A DNA stretch of 64,000 nucleotides from Rheinheimera sp. D18 (GTDB taxonomy: Bacteria > Pseudomonadota > Gammaproteobacteria > Enterobacterales > Alteromonadaceae): positions 2,542,001-2,606,000 of the forward strand of contig NZ_CP037745.1 of assembly GCF_004345025.1 (NCBI RefSeq), read 5' to 3'. Shown in pieces: positions 46,157 to 56,684 of the stretch. Made by a program: the position numbers and the translations under genes. How positions within the stretch are numbered: position 1 is the stretch's first letter; each line of letters begins with the position of its first letter. The notes under the pieces were generated by a model. That model saw nothing but the letters and a program-made list of their open reading frames with translations, searched no databases and was not told the origin of the DNA.

Positions 46157-46609
46157 TTAAGCTTCAGCGATTATCACAACTTTAACAGTTGCGATAACTT
46201 CTGCGTGTAACTGAACGTCGATATCGAACTCGCCAGTTTCACGTAAAGTACCGTGTGGTAACTTAATTTGAGCTTTTGATACTTTAACGCCAGCTTCAGT
46301 GATCGCATCAGCGATATCACGTGTGCCAACTGAACCGAACAGCTTACCTTCGTCGCCAGCTTTAGAAGCGATAGTCACTTCACCCAGCGCAGCAATTTTA
46401 GCAGCTTGGTCGTTACAGGCAGCTAAGTCAGTTGCTAATTTAGCTTCTAATTCAGCGCGGCGTGCTTCGAACTTTTCTACGTTAGCCTTGGTAGCTGGAA
46501 CTGCTTTACCCTGTGGGAATAAGAAGTTACGAGCATAACCTGACTTAACAGTTACATTGTCACCTAAACCACCAAGGTTTGAGACTTTGTCTAACAGAAT
46601 AATTTGCAT
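46157..46609 (-). CDS. rplI: 50S ribosomal protein L9
   Basis: 150-aa L9: [31 protein letters not shown]-terminal domain, long connecting helix and C-terminal domain. Last gene of rpsF-priB-rpsR-rplI. Confidence 0.98.
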   Translation of the reverse strand: MQIILLDKVSNLGGLGDNVTVKSGYARNFLFPQGKAVPATKANVEKFEARRAELEAKLATDLAACNDQAAKIAALGEVTIASKAGDEGKLFGSVGTRDIADAITEAGVKVSKAQIKLPHGTLRETGEFDIDVQLHAEVIATVKVVIIAEA

Positions 46610-46627
46610 TGCTTTATCCCTTCTGTA

Positions 46628-46855
46628 TTAACTGTGTGAGTCGCTGTAAGGCAGCAGAGCCAGGTAGCGAGCGCGTTTAATAGCGCGAGCCAGTTGGCGC
46701 TGATACTTAGCGCTGGTGCCAGTAATACGGCTAGGTACGATCTTGCCGCTTTCTGTAACATAGTTTTTCAGAACAGCGGTATCTTTGTAATCAATCTCTA
46801 CAGTGCCTTCTGCAGAAAAACGGCAGAATTTACGGCGACGGAAAAAACGTGACAT
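46628..46855 (-). CDS. rpsR: 30S ribosomal protein S18
   Basis: 75-aa S18: basic N-terminus [12 protein letters not shown], core [43 protein letters not shown]. Partner of S6; the S6:S18 complex can feed back on the operon leader. 11 bp after priB. Confidence 0.98.
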   Translation of the reverse strand: MSRFFRRRKFCRFSAEGTVEIDYKDTAVLKNYVTESGKIVPSRITGTSAKYQRQLARAIKRARYLALLPYSDSHS

Positions 46856-46866
46856 TTGTCTGTCTC

Positions 46867-47172
46867 CTAACTTATTTGTTCAAATTGTTGAGCATGCAGT
46901 ACCAGCTTAGCTTGTCCACTGCGGCTTTGGTGACGATTTAAAAAACCAGTAACCTTGACCATGTTGCCCAACGTTAAATGTCGGGTATGTTGTGTTAATG
47001 CAGCTCCGGTAATTACCACCTGTATTCTGACGTAAACTTGACGGTTTAGGCCAGCTTCCATCTGATTACTGCGGTGTTCTAACACCAGAACGGTATGCGG
47101 TATGCCCGCGGGACTTTCGCTATGTTCGGGCTGACGGCAAATACTGCCAACCAGTACGGTGCAATTGTCCAT
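46867..47172 (-). CDS. priB: Primosomal replication protein N
   Basis: 101-aa OB-fold single-strand DNA-binding protein of the replication-restart primosome. Features: [43 protein letters not shown] and [22 protein letters not shown]. Position between rpsF and rpsR is the standard gammaproteobacterial one; its start is 9 bp from rpsF. Confidence 0.95.
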   Translation of the reverse strand: MDNCTVLVGSICRQPEHSESPAGIPHTVLVLEHRSNQMEAGLNRQVYVRIQVVITGAALTQHTRHLTLGNMVKVTGFLNRHQSRSGQAKLVLHAQQFEQIS

Positions 47173-47181
47173 TAACGCAAC

Positions 47182-47562
47182 TTACTCTTCGTTTGATACT
47201 TGCTCTTCTTCGTTTTCACGAGGAGCACGCTCACGACGTTCATCACGTACCTTCGCCATTGGTGATGGCTCAACTACGGCACTGTCAGTGCGCATAATCA
47301 GATTACGTAAAACAGCGTCGTTGAAGCGGAAGTTAGTTTCCAGCTCATCAATCACAGTTTGTGGTGCTTCTACGTTCATCAGAACATAGTGAGCTTTATG
47401 CAACTTCTGGATTGGGTATGCCAATTGACGACGGCCCCAGTCTTCCAGACGGTGAATAGAACCACCCGCTTCTTTGATCGCGCCAGTGTAGCGCTCGATC
47501 ATGCCAGGTACTTGTTCACTCTGATCAGGGTGAACCATAAAAACGATTTCGTAATGACGCAT
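47182..47562 (-). CDS. rpsF: 30S ribosomal protein S6
   Basis: 126-aa S6: [53 protein letters not shown], and an acidic tail ([10 protein letters not shown]) that RimK glutamylates in E. coli. First gene of the operon, with a structured leader upstream. Confidence 0.98.
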   Translation of the reverse strand: MRHYEIVFMVHPDQSEQVPGMIERYTGAIKEAGGSIHRLEDWGRRQLAYPIQKLHKAHYVLMNVEAPQTVIDELETNFRFNDAVLRNLIMRTDSAVVEPSPMAKVRDERRERAPRENEEEQVSNEE

Positions 47563-47584
47563 TGTAGCTCCTTACGGTTAGTAA

Positions 47585-47620
47585 GCCTCGGGGGAACTCG
47601 GCCGGGGTTCTCATAGAGGC
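47585..47620 (-). promoter_or_regulatory. Candidate S6:S18-binding leader of rpsF
   Basis: In the mRNA, stem GCCTC / GAGGC encloses a second stem GAAC / GTTC and a C-rich, CCG-containing loop, ending 22 nt before the rpsF ATG. Known rpsF leaders that bind the S6:S18 complex have a bulged CCG-bearing hairpin in this place, so autogenous control of the operon is likely. Confidence 0.5.
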
Positions 47621-47652
47621 AAGGAACGTTAGTGTATGGCCGAAGGTCGCAT

Positions 47653-47681
47653 ATACTACGGACTTAGCGCGTAAATAACAA
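47653..47681 (-). promoter_or_regulatory. Promoter of the rpsF operon
   Basis: On the minus strand TTGTTA (47681-47676), 17-bp spacer, TAGTAT (47658-47653), followed by a GC-containing discriminator (ATGCGACC). Located 90 bp before rpsF, upstream of the leader hairpin. Confidence 0.6.
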
Positions 47682-47720
47682 GCAGTATCTGTGGTTATAC
47701 GAAGGTATTCTTAACAAGGG

Positions 47721-48452
47721 TTAAGCGCGTTGGCGCACTGCTTCAAACATACAAATGCCAGCAGCAACTGAGACGTTTAAACTAGATACGGCGCCAAACA
47801 TTGGTATTTTTACCAAACTATCGCAGGTTTCGCGGGTTAAACGGCGCAGGCCTTCACCTTCAGCACCAAGCACTATGGCTAATGGGCCTTTTAAATCAGC
47901 GTCGTAAACTAGGGTTTCGGTTTCGCCAGCGGTGCCTACTATCCATAAACCAGCCTCTTGTAGCTCGCGCATAGTGCGCGCTAAGTTAGTAACGGTAATA
48001 AAAGGTACACTTTCGGCAGCACCACAGGCAACTTTGCGCACGGCGGCAGTAAGTTTAGCTGAACGATCTTTCGGTGATACTACGGCATGCACACCGGCGG
48101 CATCGGCGCTACGTAAAATAGCGCCTAAGTTATGCGGGTCGGTTACGCCGTCGAGAATTAAAATAAACGGCTTGTCTTTACTGGCAACTATCGCGGCTAA
48201 ATCGTTTTCAGTGCCACTGCTTTGCAAGCGAGCTTTTGCCACCACGCCTTGGTGCTGGCCGCTAACCATATCGTCTAAGGTTTTACGGTTACAAAATTGT
48301 ACTGATACACCATTTTCTCTAGCTTGTTGAATTAATGGTTGCATACGCTTATCGTCGCGATCTTTCATCACGAACAATTCCAGTACCTCTAACGGTGCGC
48401 GTTGTAATAGTGCGGCAACCGCATGAATACCAAATACCAGATCTGCGCTCAT
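47721..48452 (-). CDS. rlmB: 23S rRNA (guanosine-2'-O-)-methyltransferase RlmB
   Basis: 243-aa SPOUT methyltransferase that modifies G2251 of 23S rRNA. N-terminal substrate domain ([16 protein letters not shown]); knotted C-terminal domain with [31 protein letters not shown] and [12 protein letters not shown]. Follows rnr as in E. coli. Confidence 0.96.
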   Translation of the reverse strand: MSADLVFGIHAVAALLQRAPLEVLELFVMKDRDDKRMQPLIQQARENGVSVQFCNRKTLDDMVSGQHQGVVAKARLQSSGTENDLAAIVASKDKPFILILDGVTDPHNLGAILRSADAAGVHAVVSPKDRSAKLTAAVRKVACGAAESVPFITVTNLARTMRELQEAGLWIVGTAGETETLVYDADLKGPLAIVLGAEGEGLRRLTRETCDSLVKIPMFGAVSSLNVSVAAGICMFEAVRQRA

Positions 48453-48540
48453 TGTTAACCCTTAATGCCGACACTTAAAAAAGGCCGACAGTTTACCTTA
48501 GATTGCGAAATTTGCGAACTAACGAACCAATTTACCCACG

Positions 48541-48600
48541 CCAACACGCCGTAAATATGTCCCTATAGGCTCGTTTCCGGCATCCATGCCGTCAACGGTT
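48541..48600. repeat. Possible intergenic two-hairpin repeat element
   Basis: In the 186-bp rnr-rlmB gap, the palindrome CCTATAGG (48562-48569) is followed by a hairpin CGGCAT-CC-ATGCCG (48578-48591) inside GTAAATATGTCCCTATAGGC. The arrangement resembles dispersed intergenic repeats with 'gtaaat..gtccct...ggctc' and 'gcatccatgc' cores that I recall from Alteromonadales. No second copy was found in this window. Confidence 0.4.
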
Positions 48601-48638
48601 GGCTTAGGGCAAACTGATTCGTGTCGACAATAGTGTAG

Positions 48639-50981
48639 TTACTTAGCCTTACGCCGTGGCTTTTTACCCGCAGTGATATTACGTGCACCCTTGGGTTTAG
48701 CCTCACTCGCTTTAGCTGATACTGGCGCTTTGCCGGTGCCACGTTTAGCGGCTTTACCCGAGGCGGCTTGCTTTGAACCTTTAATATCGGCTTTACTCAC
48801 AACGCGCGTTGGCTCACCAACAAGCACTAAATCAATTTTACGCGCTTCTAGGTTAACCGCAGCCACCTTAACTTTTAGTAAGTCACCCATGCGATAAATC
48901 ACTTTGCCGTGTTCGCCCGTTAACGTATGACGTTCAGCATCAAAGTGGTAATAGTCGTTTTGCAATGACGTAACATGTACTAAACCTTCAATATACAGCT
49001 CGGTTAAACGGACAAATAAACCAAAACTTGTCACTGTAGCTATTACACCTGCGAATTCAGACCCAATATGGTCTTGCATATATTCACATTTTAGCCAATC
49101 AGCTACTTCGCGTGTGGCGTCATCCGCACGGCGTTCAGTCATTGAGCACTGTTCGCCCAGTGGCGCAATTTCGGCTTCGGTATAAGCTCGCGCGCCCGTT
49201 ACTGGTTGTCCCTGCTTCGCTAACAAAGCTTTGATACCACGATGTAGCACCAAGTCTGGGTAGCGACGAATTGGCGACGTAAAATGGGCATAAGCTTCAA
49301 GGGCTAAACCAAAATGACCTTGGTTATCACCTTGATACACCGCTTGCTTCATTGAGCGCAGCATAGTCGTTTCAATTAACTCACGATCAGGCCGCTCACC
49401 TAGCTTTGCTAGAGTTTCGGTTAACTCTAACGGCGTCGGTTCTTTTGATAAATTAGCTTCAATACCCAGCTCGGCTAAAAAGCGGCGGAAGTTATCAAAG
49501 CGATCGGCATCGGGGCGTTCGTGTACACGAAACAGCGTATGAGCGTCATGCTTTTCAATAAAGCGCGCCGCGGCTACGTTGGCCATAATCATGCATTCTT
49601 CAATAATCTTGTGTGACTCAACCCGATGCACCGGCACAATTTGTTCTATTTTACGATGGCTGTTAAAAACAAATCGCGTTTCGACTGTTTCAAACTCCAG
49701 AGCACCACGCTGTCCACGCACTTTAGCCAGTGTTTTGTATAAGCGGTTTAACGCTTCAATATTAGTTAGGTTAGCGTCGTACTGCTGACGTAACTCCGGG
49801 TCGCCCAGCAGTATTTTATGCACCTTGTTGTAGGTTAAGCGTGCACTTGAATGCATCACCGCCTCATAAAACTGATAGCTATCGAGTTTGCCGTTGGCAC
49901 TAATGTGCATATCAGCTACTAAACATAAACGATCGGTATGTGGGTTTAACGAACACAAACCGTTGGATAACGCTTCAGGTAGCATTGGCACGACGTGATC
50001 AGGAAAGTACACAGAATTACCGCGCTCTAACGCATTTTTATCTAACGGGGTCTCTGGCTGCACGTATGCACTCACGTCAGCAATAGCAACCCATAAGCGA
50101 AAACCGCCATTGTCTTTAACTTCAGCATATACCGCGTCATCAAAATCGCGGGCATCTTCACCGTCAATGGTAATTAAACCCAGCTTAGTTAAATCTACTC
50201 GGCCTGCTTTAGCTGAATCAGGTACTTCTTCGCCGTATTTCGCGACTTGCTTTAATACAGACTCAGGGAACTCATGTGGTATTTGATGATTGCGAATGGC
50301 AATTTCAATTTCCATACCCGGCGCCATATGTTCGCCAAGCACTTCAATCACTTTACCTACTGCATTTACTCGCTTTGATGGCCGCTGGGTTATTTCGGTT
50401 AATACAACTTGGCCATGCCTAGCTGCACCTTGTTCGCCATCTGGTATCACAATATCTTGGGTAATACGTGGGTCATCGGGCACCACGACACCTAAGGCAA
50501 AATCTTTAAAATAGCGGCCAACTATTGGCTCGCTACGCGGCGCGATCACTCGCACGATGCGCGCTTCGGTTTTATCTTTACTATTAATACTTTGCGCCGT
50601 GGCTAATACCTGATCGCCGTGCAGCAAACGCTGCATTTCAAAATTAGGTATAAACCAATCAGGCCCGCCTTGTTCAAGCTTTAAAAAGCCAAAACCTTCA
50701 CGATGGCCAAGCACAGTGCCTTTTACTAAATCCATATTATCAATTAAGCCGTAACGGCGGTTTTTGGTATAAATTACCTGGCCGTCACGCTCCATTGCCC
50801 GCAGACGTTTTTTTAACGCAAATACCGCGTCATCGTCAGTTAGCCCTAACTCAGTTACTAGCTCTTCAAAATAAGCGGGGCTTTGGCGTTTTTCGATATG
50901 CGCAAGAATAAATTCTCGGCTGGGGATAGGGTTGTCATATTTTTCCTGCTCACGCGCAAGATGCGGATCATTTACCGTCAT
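48639..50981 (-). CDS. rnr: Ribonuclease R
   Basis: 780-aa 3'-5' exoribonuclease of the RNB family, which degrades structured RNA and trans-translation targets. N-terminal helix-turn-helix and cold-shock domains; the catalytic RNB site DGEDARDFDDAVY near 270-282; S1 domain near 620-700 (ATVTSFGLFVRLTELYIEGLVHV); and a Lys/Ala-rich basic tail. First of rnr-rlmB. Confidence 0.97.
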   Translation of the reverse strand: MTVNDPHLAREQEKYDNPIPSREFILAHIEKRQSPAYFEELVTELGLTDDDAVFALKKRLRAMERDGQVIYTKNRRYGLIDNMDLVKGTVLGHREGFGFLKLEQGGPDWFIPNFEMQRLLHGDQVLATAQSINSKDKTEARIVRVIAPRSEPIVGRYFKDFALGVVVPDDPRITQDIVIPDGEQGAARHGQVVLTEITQRPSKRVNAVGKVIEVLGEHMAPGMEIEIAIRNHQIPHEFPESVLKQVAKYGEEVPDSAKAGRVDLTKLGLITIDGEDARDFDDAVYAEVKDNGGFRLWVAIADVSAYVQPETPLDKNALERGNSVYFPDHVVPMLPEALSNGLCSLNPHTDRLCLVADMHISANGKLDSYQFYEAVMHSSARLTYNKVHKILLGDPELRQQYDANLTNIEALNRLYKTLAKVRGQRGALEFETVETRFVFNSHRKIEQIVPVHRVESHKIIEECMIMANVAAARFIEKHDAHTLFRVHERPDADRFDNFRRFLAELGIEANLSKEPTPLELTETLAKLGERPDRELIETTMLRSMKQAVYQGDNQGHFGLALEAYAHFTSPIRRYPDLVLHRGIKALLAKQGQPVTGARAYTEAEIAPLGEQCSMTERRADDATREVADWLKCEYMQDHIGSEFAGVIATVTSFGLFVRLTELYIEGLVHVTSLQNDYYHFDAERHTLTGEHGKVIYRMGDLLKVKVAAVNLEARKIDLVLVGEPTRVVSKADIKGSKQAASGKAAKRGTGKAPVSAKASEAKPKGARNITAGKKPRRKAK

Positions 50982-51047
50982 TAAAGTGTCTTTTATTTCC
51001 TAAATTATATTAAGTGTAACAGCTAAAACTGTATATGAGTATGAACT

Positions 51048-51668
51048 TCATTTAGCTGACCGTTTCGCATTTGCTACCACTTTGGGTGGCATTTTTTCGG
51101 CCAGTTTTGCCAGTTGCTGGGTAATTTTTTTATGGGTCGCGGCATCGGCCGTTACCGCATGATGCAGCCAACGATAACTTTGTTCAAAGTCTACCGGGCT
51201 GCCATGGCCATCAATAAGTATTTGCGCTAACCGCAACTGCGCTTTTAGATTGCCCAGCGCCGAGGCCTCACGTAAATATATAATGGCTTTGTTCATATCT
51301 GGTTGCACAAAACGGCCAGTATGATAATAACGGCCTACCTGCTCTAAGCCTTCAGGTAAACCTTGCGCTGCAGCTTGCAGCATTAAATCCCAACCGCGCT
51401 CTATATTACGCGGCACACAAACCGCATAGGCTAGCATATCACCGTATAAAAACTGATAAGCTGGCAACTGCATAATGTCGGCTCTGGCTTCAATATCTTT
51501 GACTAGCTGACAATCGTCTTTACGCACGCGTTGCAAGTGGCTATTGGTACGAATAAGCGTTAATAGCTCATCTTGAGTATATAACTGCACTGCGTCTAGC
51601 TCTTGCGCTTTAATAGTCAAAGTTTGTAATGCTAAGCTAAGTAGCACTAACCAAAACGGTTTTATCAT
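51048..51668 (-). CDS. motX: Sodium-driven flagellar motor protein MotX
   Basis: 206 aa. Signal peptide ~1-21. The MotX core is clear: YTQDELLTLIRTNSHLQRV, DDCQLVKDIEARADIMQLPAYQFLYGDMLAYAVCV, then Sel1-like repeats (GLPEGLEQVGRYYHTGRFV; GNLKAQLRLAQILIDGHGS). MotX forms the periplasmic T-ring with MotY, which anchors PomA/PomB stators of polar flagella. Vibrio also keeps motX between purA and rnr. The remaining flagellar genes are outside this window. Confidence 0.87.
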   Translation of the reverse strand: MIKPFWLVLLSLALQTLTIKAQELDAVQLYTQDELLTLIRTNSHLQRVRKDDCQLVKDIEARADIMQLPAYQFLYGDMLAYAVCVPRNIERGWDLMLQAAAQGLPEGLEQVGRYYHTGRFVQPDMNKAIIYLREASALGNLKAQLRLAQILIDGHGSPVDFEQSYRWLHHAVTADAATHKKITQQLAKLAEKMPPKVVANAKRSAK

Positions 51669-51742
51669 AATTTGTGCCTAAAAATTGTCAGCTAAGCTGT
51701 TATCGGCCATACACAGCAATTATTAAGCAATTTTCACGCCGA

Positions 51743-53050
51743 CTACTGCTCATTGTTTACCTGCCAAGGCGCCGTACTTCGCGGTTTAATTGCCAGCATA
51801 CGATTCATGCTGGTTGCTACAGCCTGCTGATTACAGCCGTTACCCGCAATATAGGCCAAGGCCGTTGCATACAGCGGGTCATTTGCGGTACCCCAATCAC
51901 CAGTTGTCGCACTAGCAACCGCACATTCAGGTGTTAAACCAGAAAAATAATCGCCTTGTCCCTGCGCGTTCACAGTCTGAAAGTTAATCGCAAACAGTAC
52001 ATAATTATTAATAAGATCAGGCTGCATACCCACAGGTTTACCACAGGTGGGTTCACCAATTTGCACCACATCAATAAATGGCGCTAACGAGTTAATAACT
52101 AATTCACTCGCTGAACAGGTGCTGCCGGTAGTAAGGGTAAATACGCGATTTAAGTTTAAGGCGCTACGCCCTGCGCCAAGAGAAAACAATGAAGTGTTAT
52201 TTTTTCCGCTGTTTTGGTCGTTATACTGATACTTTACAAAAGTTTGCCCTTGCACCGCATTGCGAGCAATTTGTGTACTTAATTGGTTAGCTACGCGGAT
52301 TAAACCCCCACCATTATAGCGTAAATCTAATACTAATTCGTTAATATTTTGCTGAACAAAATAAGCAAAGGCTTGTTCTAATTCAAATTCGGATAATTCA
52401 ATAAAACTGTTAAATACTAAATAGCCAACACGCTTATTACCCTGCACAACCACTGAGGTATGTAGTACGGTGTTAGTGGCAACATCCCGCTTAATTAAAT
52501 CAGCAGATAATGTGCTGTTATCTGGCTTTTTCCAGACAAAATTACGGACTACACCTGCGACATTTGGGCCGTAGATGTCATCGTTAGTTATTTTCCCTGC
52601 ATCTAACTGACTTAGCCAGCTAGCCACACTGCGCCCTTCAATTTCGACAATTTTGTCACCTCGGCGCAGGCCGTTTTGCGCAGCCGAACCGTCGTCAAAT
52701 ACATAAATAAGTTGTAACGCCCCATTATTATCAGCACGTACTGTAGCAAAACCATAACCAAAGTAGGTAGCATTAATGTAACGGTCTTCGTATTCTTGTT
52801 CAGTTAATACAAAGCTAAACCGATCTTGTGGTGCAGCAACAGCATCAAGTAAGACTTGTGGTGTAGCATAATTTGCCGGCTCAATCGTGGTTGGTAATGC
52901 CTGATACCATAAATAATCTTTTTGTAACGCACAAAAAATCTTGGCATTGGTATCAGTGCGTTGGCATAGCTGAGTTGGCGCAGTAATGTCGCCTCCGCCG
53001 CCACAGGCATTTAACAATACAGATACCGCGAGTAAAATAATTTTGCGCAT
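51743..53050 (-). CDS. S41-family (C-terminal processing) peptidase lipoprotein
   Basis: 435 aa. Lipoprotein signal with lipobox LLNAC followed by GGGG. A PDZ-like region (~120-200: DGSAAQNGLRRGDKIVEIEGR) precedes the S41 catalytic domain: ELVLDLRYNGGGLI and the Ser in TGSTCSASELVINSL, with GKPVGMQP downstream. Probably an outer-membrane-attached serine protease. It has its own GGGTGAG ribosome-binding site and is separated from purA by a terminator. Confidence 0.88.
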   Translation of the reverse strand: MRKIILLAVSVLLNACGGGGDITAPTQLCQRTDTNAKIFCALQKDYLWYQALPTTIEPANYATPQVLLDAVAAPQDRFSFVLTEQEYEDRYINATYFGYGFATVRADNNGALQLIYVFDDGSAAQNGLRRGDKIVEIEGRSVASWLSQLDAGKITNDDIYGPNVAGVVRNFVWKKPDNSTLSADLIKRDVATNTVLHTSVVVQGNKRVGYLVFNSFIELSEFELEQAFAYFVQQNINELVLDLRYNGGGLIRVANQLSTQIARNAVQGQTFVKYQYNDQNSGKNNTSLFSLGAGRSALNLNRVFTLTTGSTCSASELVINSLAPFIDVVQIGEPTCGKPVGMQPDLINNYVLFAINFQTVNAQGQGDYFSGLTPECAVASATTGDWGTANDPLYATALAYIAGNGCNQQAVATSMNRMLAIKPRSTAPWQVNNEQ

Positions 53051-53087
53051 AACTCACCCTTTCTTAAGCTGTTTGTTACAGCATAAA

Positions 53088-53117
53088 ACAAAAACGCTAC
53101 CAAAGGGCAGCGTTTTA
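53088..53117 (-). terminator. Rho-independent terminator after purA
   Basis: Arms AAAACGCT / AGCGTTTT extended by GCC/GGT pairing around a CTTT loop, followed by a T-rich run on the minus strand, about 28 bp beyond the purA stop. Confidence 0.82.
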
Positions 53118-53144
53118 TACGAGGTAACATGCTTACAACACCAC

Positions 53145-54476
<1,332 letters not shown>

Positions 54477-54516
54477 CTACCAAATTGGCAACCAAGTTTC
54501 AGCCGTCTGGAAGAAA

Positions 54517-54546
54517 AAAAGCCGCTTTTTTATCAGCGGCTCGTTT
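54517..54546 (-). terminator. Rho-independent terminator after the class V aminotransferase-like gene
   Basis: On the minus strand AGCCGCT and AGCGGCT form a 7-bp stem with an A-rich loop, followed by seven T. It lies 30-60 bp past the stop at 54577 and upstream of purA. Confidence 0.88.
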
Positions 54547-54576
54547 TATGGTGTGTATTCAGCAGGTTAAATAACG

Positions 54577-55734
54577 CTATGCTAAGCAATTTAGGTCATA
54601 TTGTTCGCTATTATGATACAACGCGAAGCCAAAACGTAACCGGTCTCCGCGATAATCCGTTTCTATACCGGCACGTTTAAGTACAGCAGCTAGTTCTGCC
54701 ACCTCTACTAAGCTGCCAAAACGGAAGGTCAGAAAGTGGCCATGACAACTTAGATCGTGGGCAACTAGGGTTTTACTATTTAATTGCGGGTGATTAAGTT
54801 CAGCTAACTGAGCTAAAAACACTTGCTGTAATTGCTGTACGTATTGATGAATACGACCAACACTAATGCCTTGCTGCTTAAATAGCCGCAGTACCGAATT
54901 TAACCGATACAGCGCCGTATAATCCATGGTCGCACCAGCAAAACGGTAGCCATCTTCGCTATATAATATCGCCGCAGATTTTTCTGCCGTTAACGTACCA
55001 AACTCGGCAAACCAGCCGGTATACAACGGCCGTTCGCTACTGCCGACAGGCACGGCCATAAAACAGCAGCCTTCACCACCCTGTGCGTATTTATAGCTAC
55101 CGGCTATATAAAAAACACGTTCAGCTATTGCAGAAAGATCGGTCGGTATTGCCATAAACGCATGATAACCGTCGATAACAATCATCGTATCCGGGTTAGT
55201 GGCAAGCTGTTGCACAAAACCAGTTAAATTAGCTATGGCATAACCCGAGTTAAAAAATACCTGACTACAAAAAATAAGTTGATACTGTTGCGCCGATGCC
55301 GCGGCAGCGAAACGTTGTTCAAAGGTGGAGAAAGGTTCAGTTGGAATAATATCTAGCTGTATATTATCGTATTCAGCCAAGCGCTTTACTTGTCGTGTGA
55401 AGCTATAAAATTCGCTGTCTGTGGTTAGAATTTTAACCGGTTGGCGTAAATCAAAACAACTAAGTAAGCGCATAACCAGTTCATGAGTATTAGGCGCAAA
55501 CACCAACTGCTCAGGATGAGGTAAGTGCAAAACATCGGCAATAAGTTGCTGGGTTTGCGGCACTTTTTCGGCAAATATATAACGCCATTTATCATCGACG
55601 AGCCTTGCGGTGTCATCCCAATATTCCAACATAGCCTCACGTGTAATATCAGGCCAATAGTGATGTGAGTGACAGGCAAAATGTTGCTTGCCTTTATTAG
55701 CATTTAAAAATTGCTGATAAAACTGCTGGTACAT
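54577..55734 (-). CDS. Class V aminotransferase-like / kynureninase-like PLP enzyme
   Basis: 385 aa. The PLP fold is recognisable: an early HSHHYWPD, PNTHELVMRLLS, VIDGYHAFMAIP (the Asp that contacts PLP nitrogen) and the Schiff-base Lys in IAGSYKYAQGGEGCCFM. A C-terminal small domain ends LRFGFALYHN. The layout is closest to kynureninase or a cysteine-desulfurase-like group, but no kyn genes are present, so the substrate is unknown. It lies between hflC and purA with terminators on both sides, a single-gene unit inserted in an otherwise conserved block. Confidence 0.8.
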   Translation of the reverse strand: MYQQFYQQFLNANKGKQHFACHSHHYWPDITREAMLEYWDDTARLVDDKWRYIFAEKVPQTQQLIADVLHLPHPEQLVFAPNTHELVMRLLSCFDLRQPVKILTTDSEFYSFTRQVKRLAEYDNIQLDIIPTEPFSTFEQRFAAAASAQQYQLIFCSQVFFNSGYAIANLTGFVQQLATNPDTMIVIDGYHAFMAIPTDLSAIAERVFYIAGSYKYAQGGEGCCFMAVPVGSSERPLYTGWFAEFGTLTAEKSAAILYSEDGYRFAGATMDYTALYRLNSVLRLFKQQGISVGRIHQYVQQLQQVFLAQLAELNHPQLNSKTLVAHDLSCHGHFLTFRFGSLVEVAELAAVLKRAGIETDYRGDRLRFGFALYHNSEQYDLNCLA

Positions 55735-55758
55735 GGCTCCCCCAGTAACTATTTGTTA

Positions 55759-55784
55759 TAAAAAAGGCCCTTTCGGGCCCTTTA
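55759..55784 (-). terminator. Rho-independent terminator after hflC
   Basis: GGGCCC / GGGCCT arms around a GAAA tetraloop, then TTTTTT on the minus strand, 13 bp past the hflC stop. Confidence 0.9.
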
Positions 55785-55796
55785 AACTAAATGTGC

Positions 55797-56681
55797 TTAC
55801 TTACCTGATTTTTCTGATTTCATATATTTAAAGAAATCATTATCTGGCTGCACTACTAACACGTCACTTTTACTATCGAAGCTCTTTTTATAGGCTTCCA
55901 TGCTGCGCACAAAGGAATAAAACTCAGGGTTCTTACTGTACACGTCTGCATATACCTTAGCGGCTGTTGCATCGCCATCGCCACGCACAGTACGCGAGTT
56001 ACGCTCAGCATCGGCCAGCATTACTGTTACCCTAGCATCTACATCAGCGCGGATAATTTCAGCTTCTTCCATACCTTTAGAACGATGCTCACGGGCTACA
56101 GCCTGACGCTCTGCACGCATACGAGCAAATATTGAATTACTAATTTCGTTTGGTAAGTTAATTTGCTTAACTCGGACGTCAACTACTTCAATGCCAAACT
56201 CATCAGCAGAAGCGGCAACCTGAGATAACGCGCCTTGCATTAGCTGAGTACGTTCGCCAGAAACAATTTCTTGAATGGTTCTTGAACCAAACTCAGAACG
56301 TAAACCGTTATTAATTATGCCTTTTAAGCGGTCTTCAGCTTGGGCTTTATTACCACCACGAGTAGCAACAAAGTACGCACCAAAATCTTTAATCCGCCAT
56401 TTAACGTAGCTATCTACCAATAAGTCTTTTTTCTCGGCAGTAACAAAACGATCCGCCGGATCGTCCAACGTTTGAATACGTGCATCAAACATTTTTACGT
56501 CTTCAATAAACGGAATTTTTATATGTAAGCCAGGGCCAAATACTTTAACTTTATTAGCATCGTCAACTTGAATTTTACCAAATTGAATGACAATAGCGCG
56601 TTTGCCTTCTGCGACAACAAACAGTGAAGACACCACTACAACTGCCAGTACTACGAAAATAGCAATTAGAAAATTCTTCAT
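55797..56681 (-). CDS. hflC: FtsH protease modulator HflC
   Basis: 294-aa SPFH/prohibitin-family protein with one N-terminal membrane helix (LIAIFVVLAVVVVSSLFVV). The SPFH domain (GPGLHIKIPFIEDVKMFDARIQT) and EFGIEVVDVRVKQINLP are followed by a coiled-coil region. With HflK it forms the periplasmic cage around FtsH. Starts 3 bp after hflK. Confidence 0.95.
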   Translation of the reverse strand: MKNFLIAIFVVLAVVVVSSLFVVAEGKRAIVIQFGKIQVDDANKVKVFGPGLHIKIPFIEDVKMFDARIQTLDDPADRFVTAEKKDLLVDSYVKWRIKDFGAYFVATRGGNKAQAEDRLKGIINNGLRSEFGSRTIQEIVSGERTQLMQGALSQVAASADEFGIEVVDVRVKQINLPNEISNSIFARMRAERQAVAREHRSKGMEEAEIIRADVDARVTVMLADAERNSRTVRGDGDATAAKVYADVYSKNPEFYSFVRSMEAYKKSFDSKSDVLVVQPDNDFFKYMKSEKSGK

Positions 56682-56684
56682 TTT

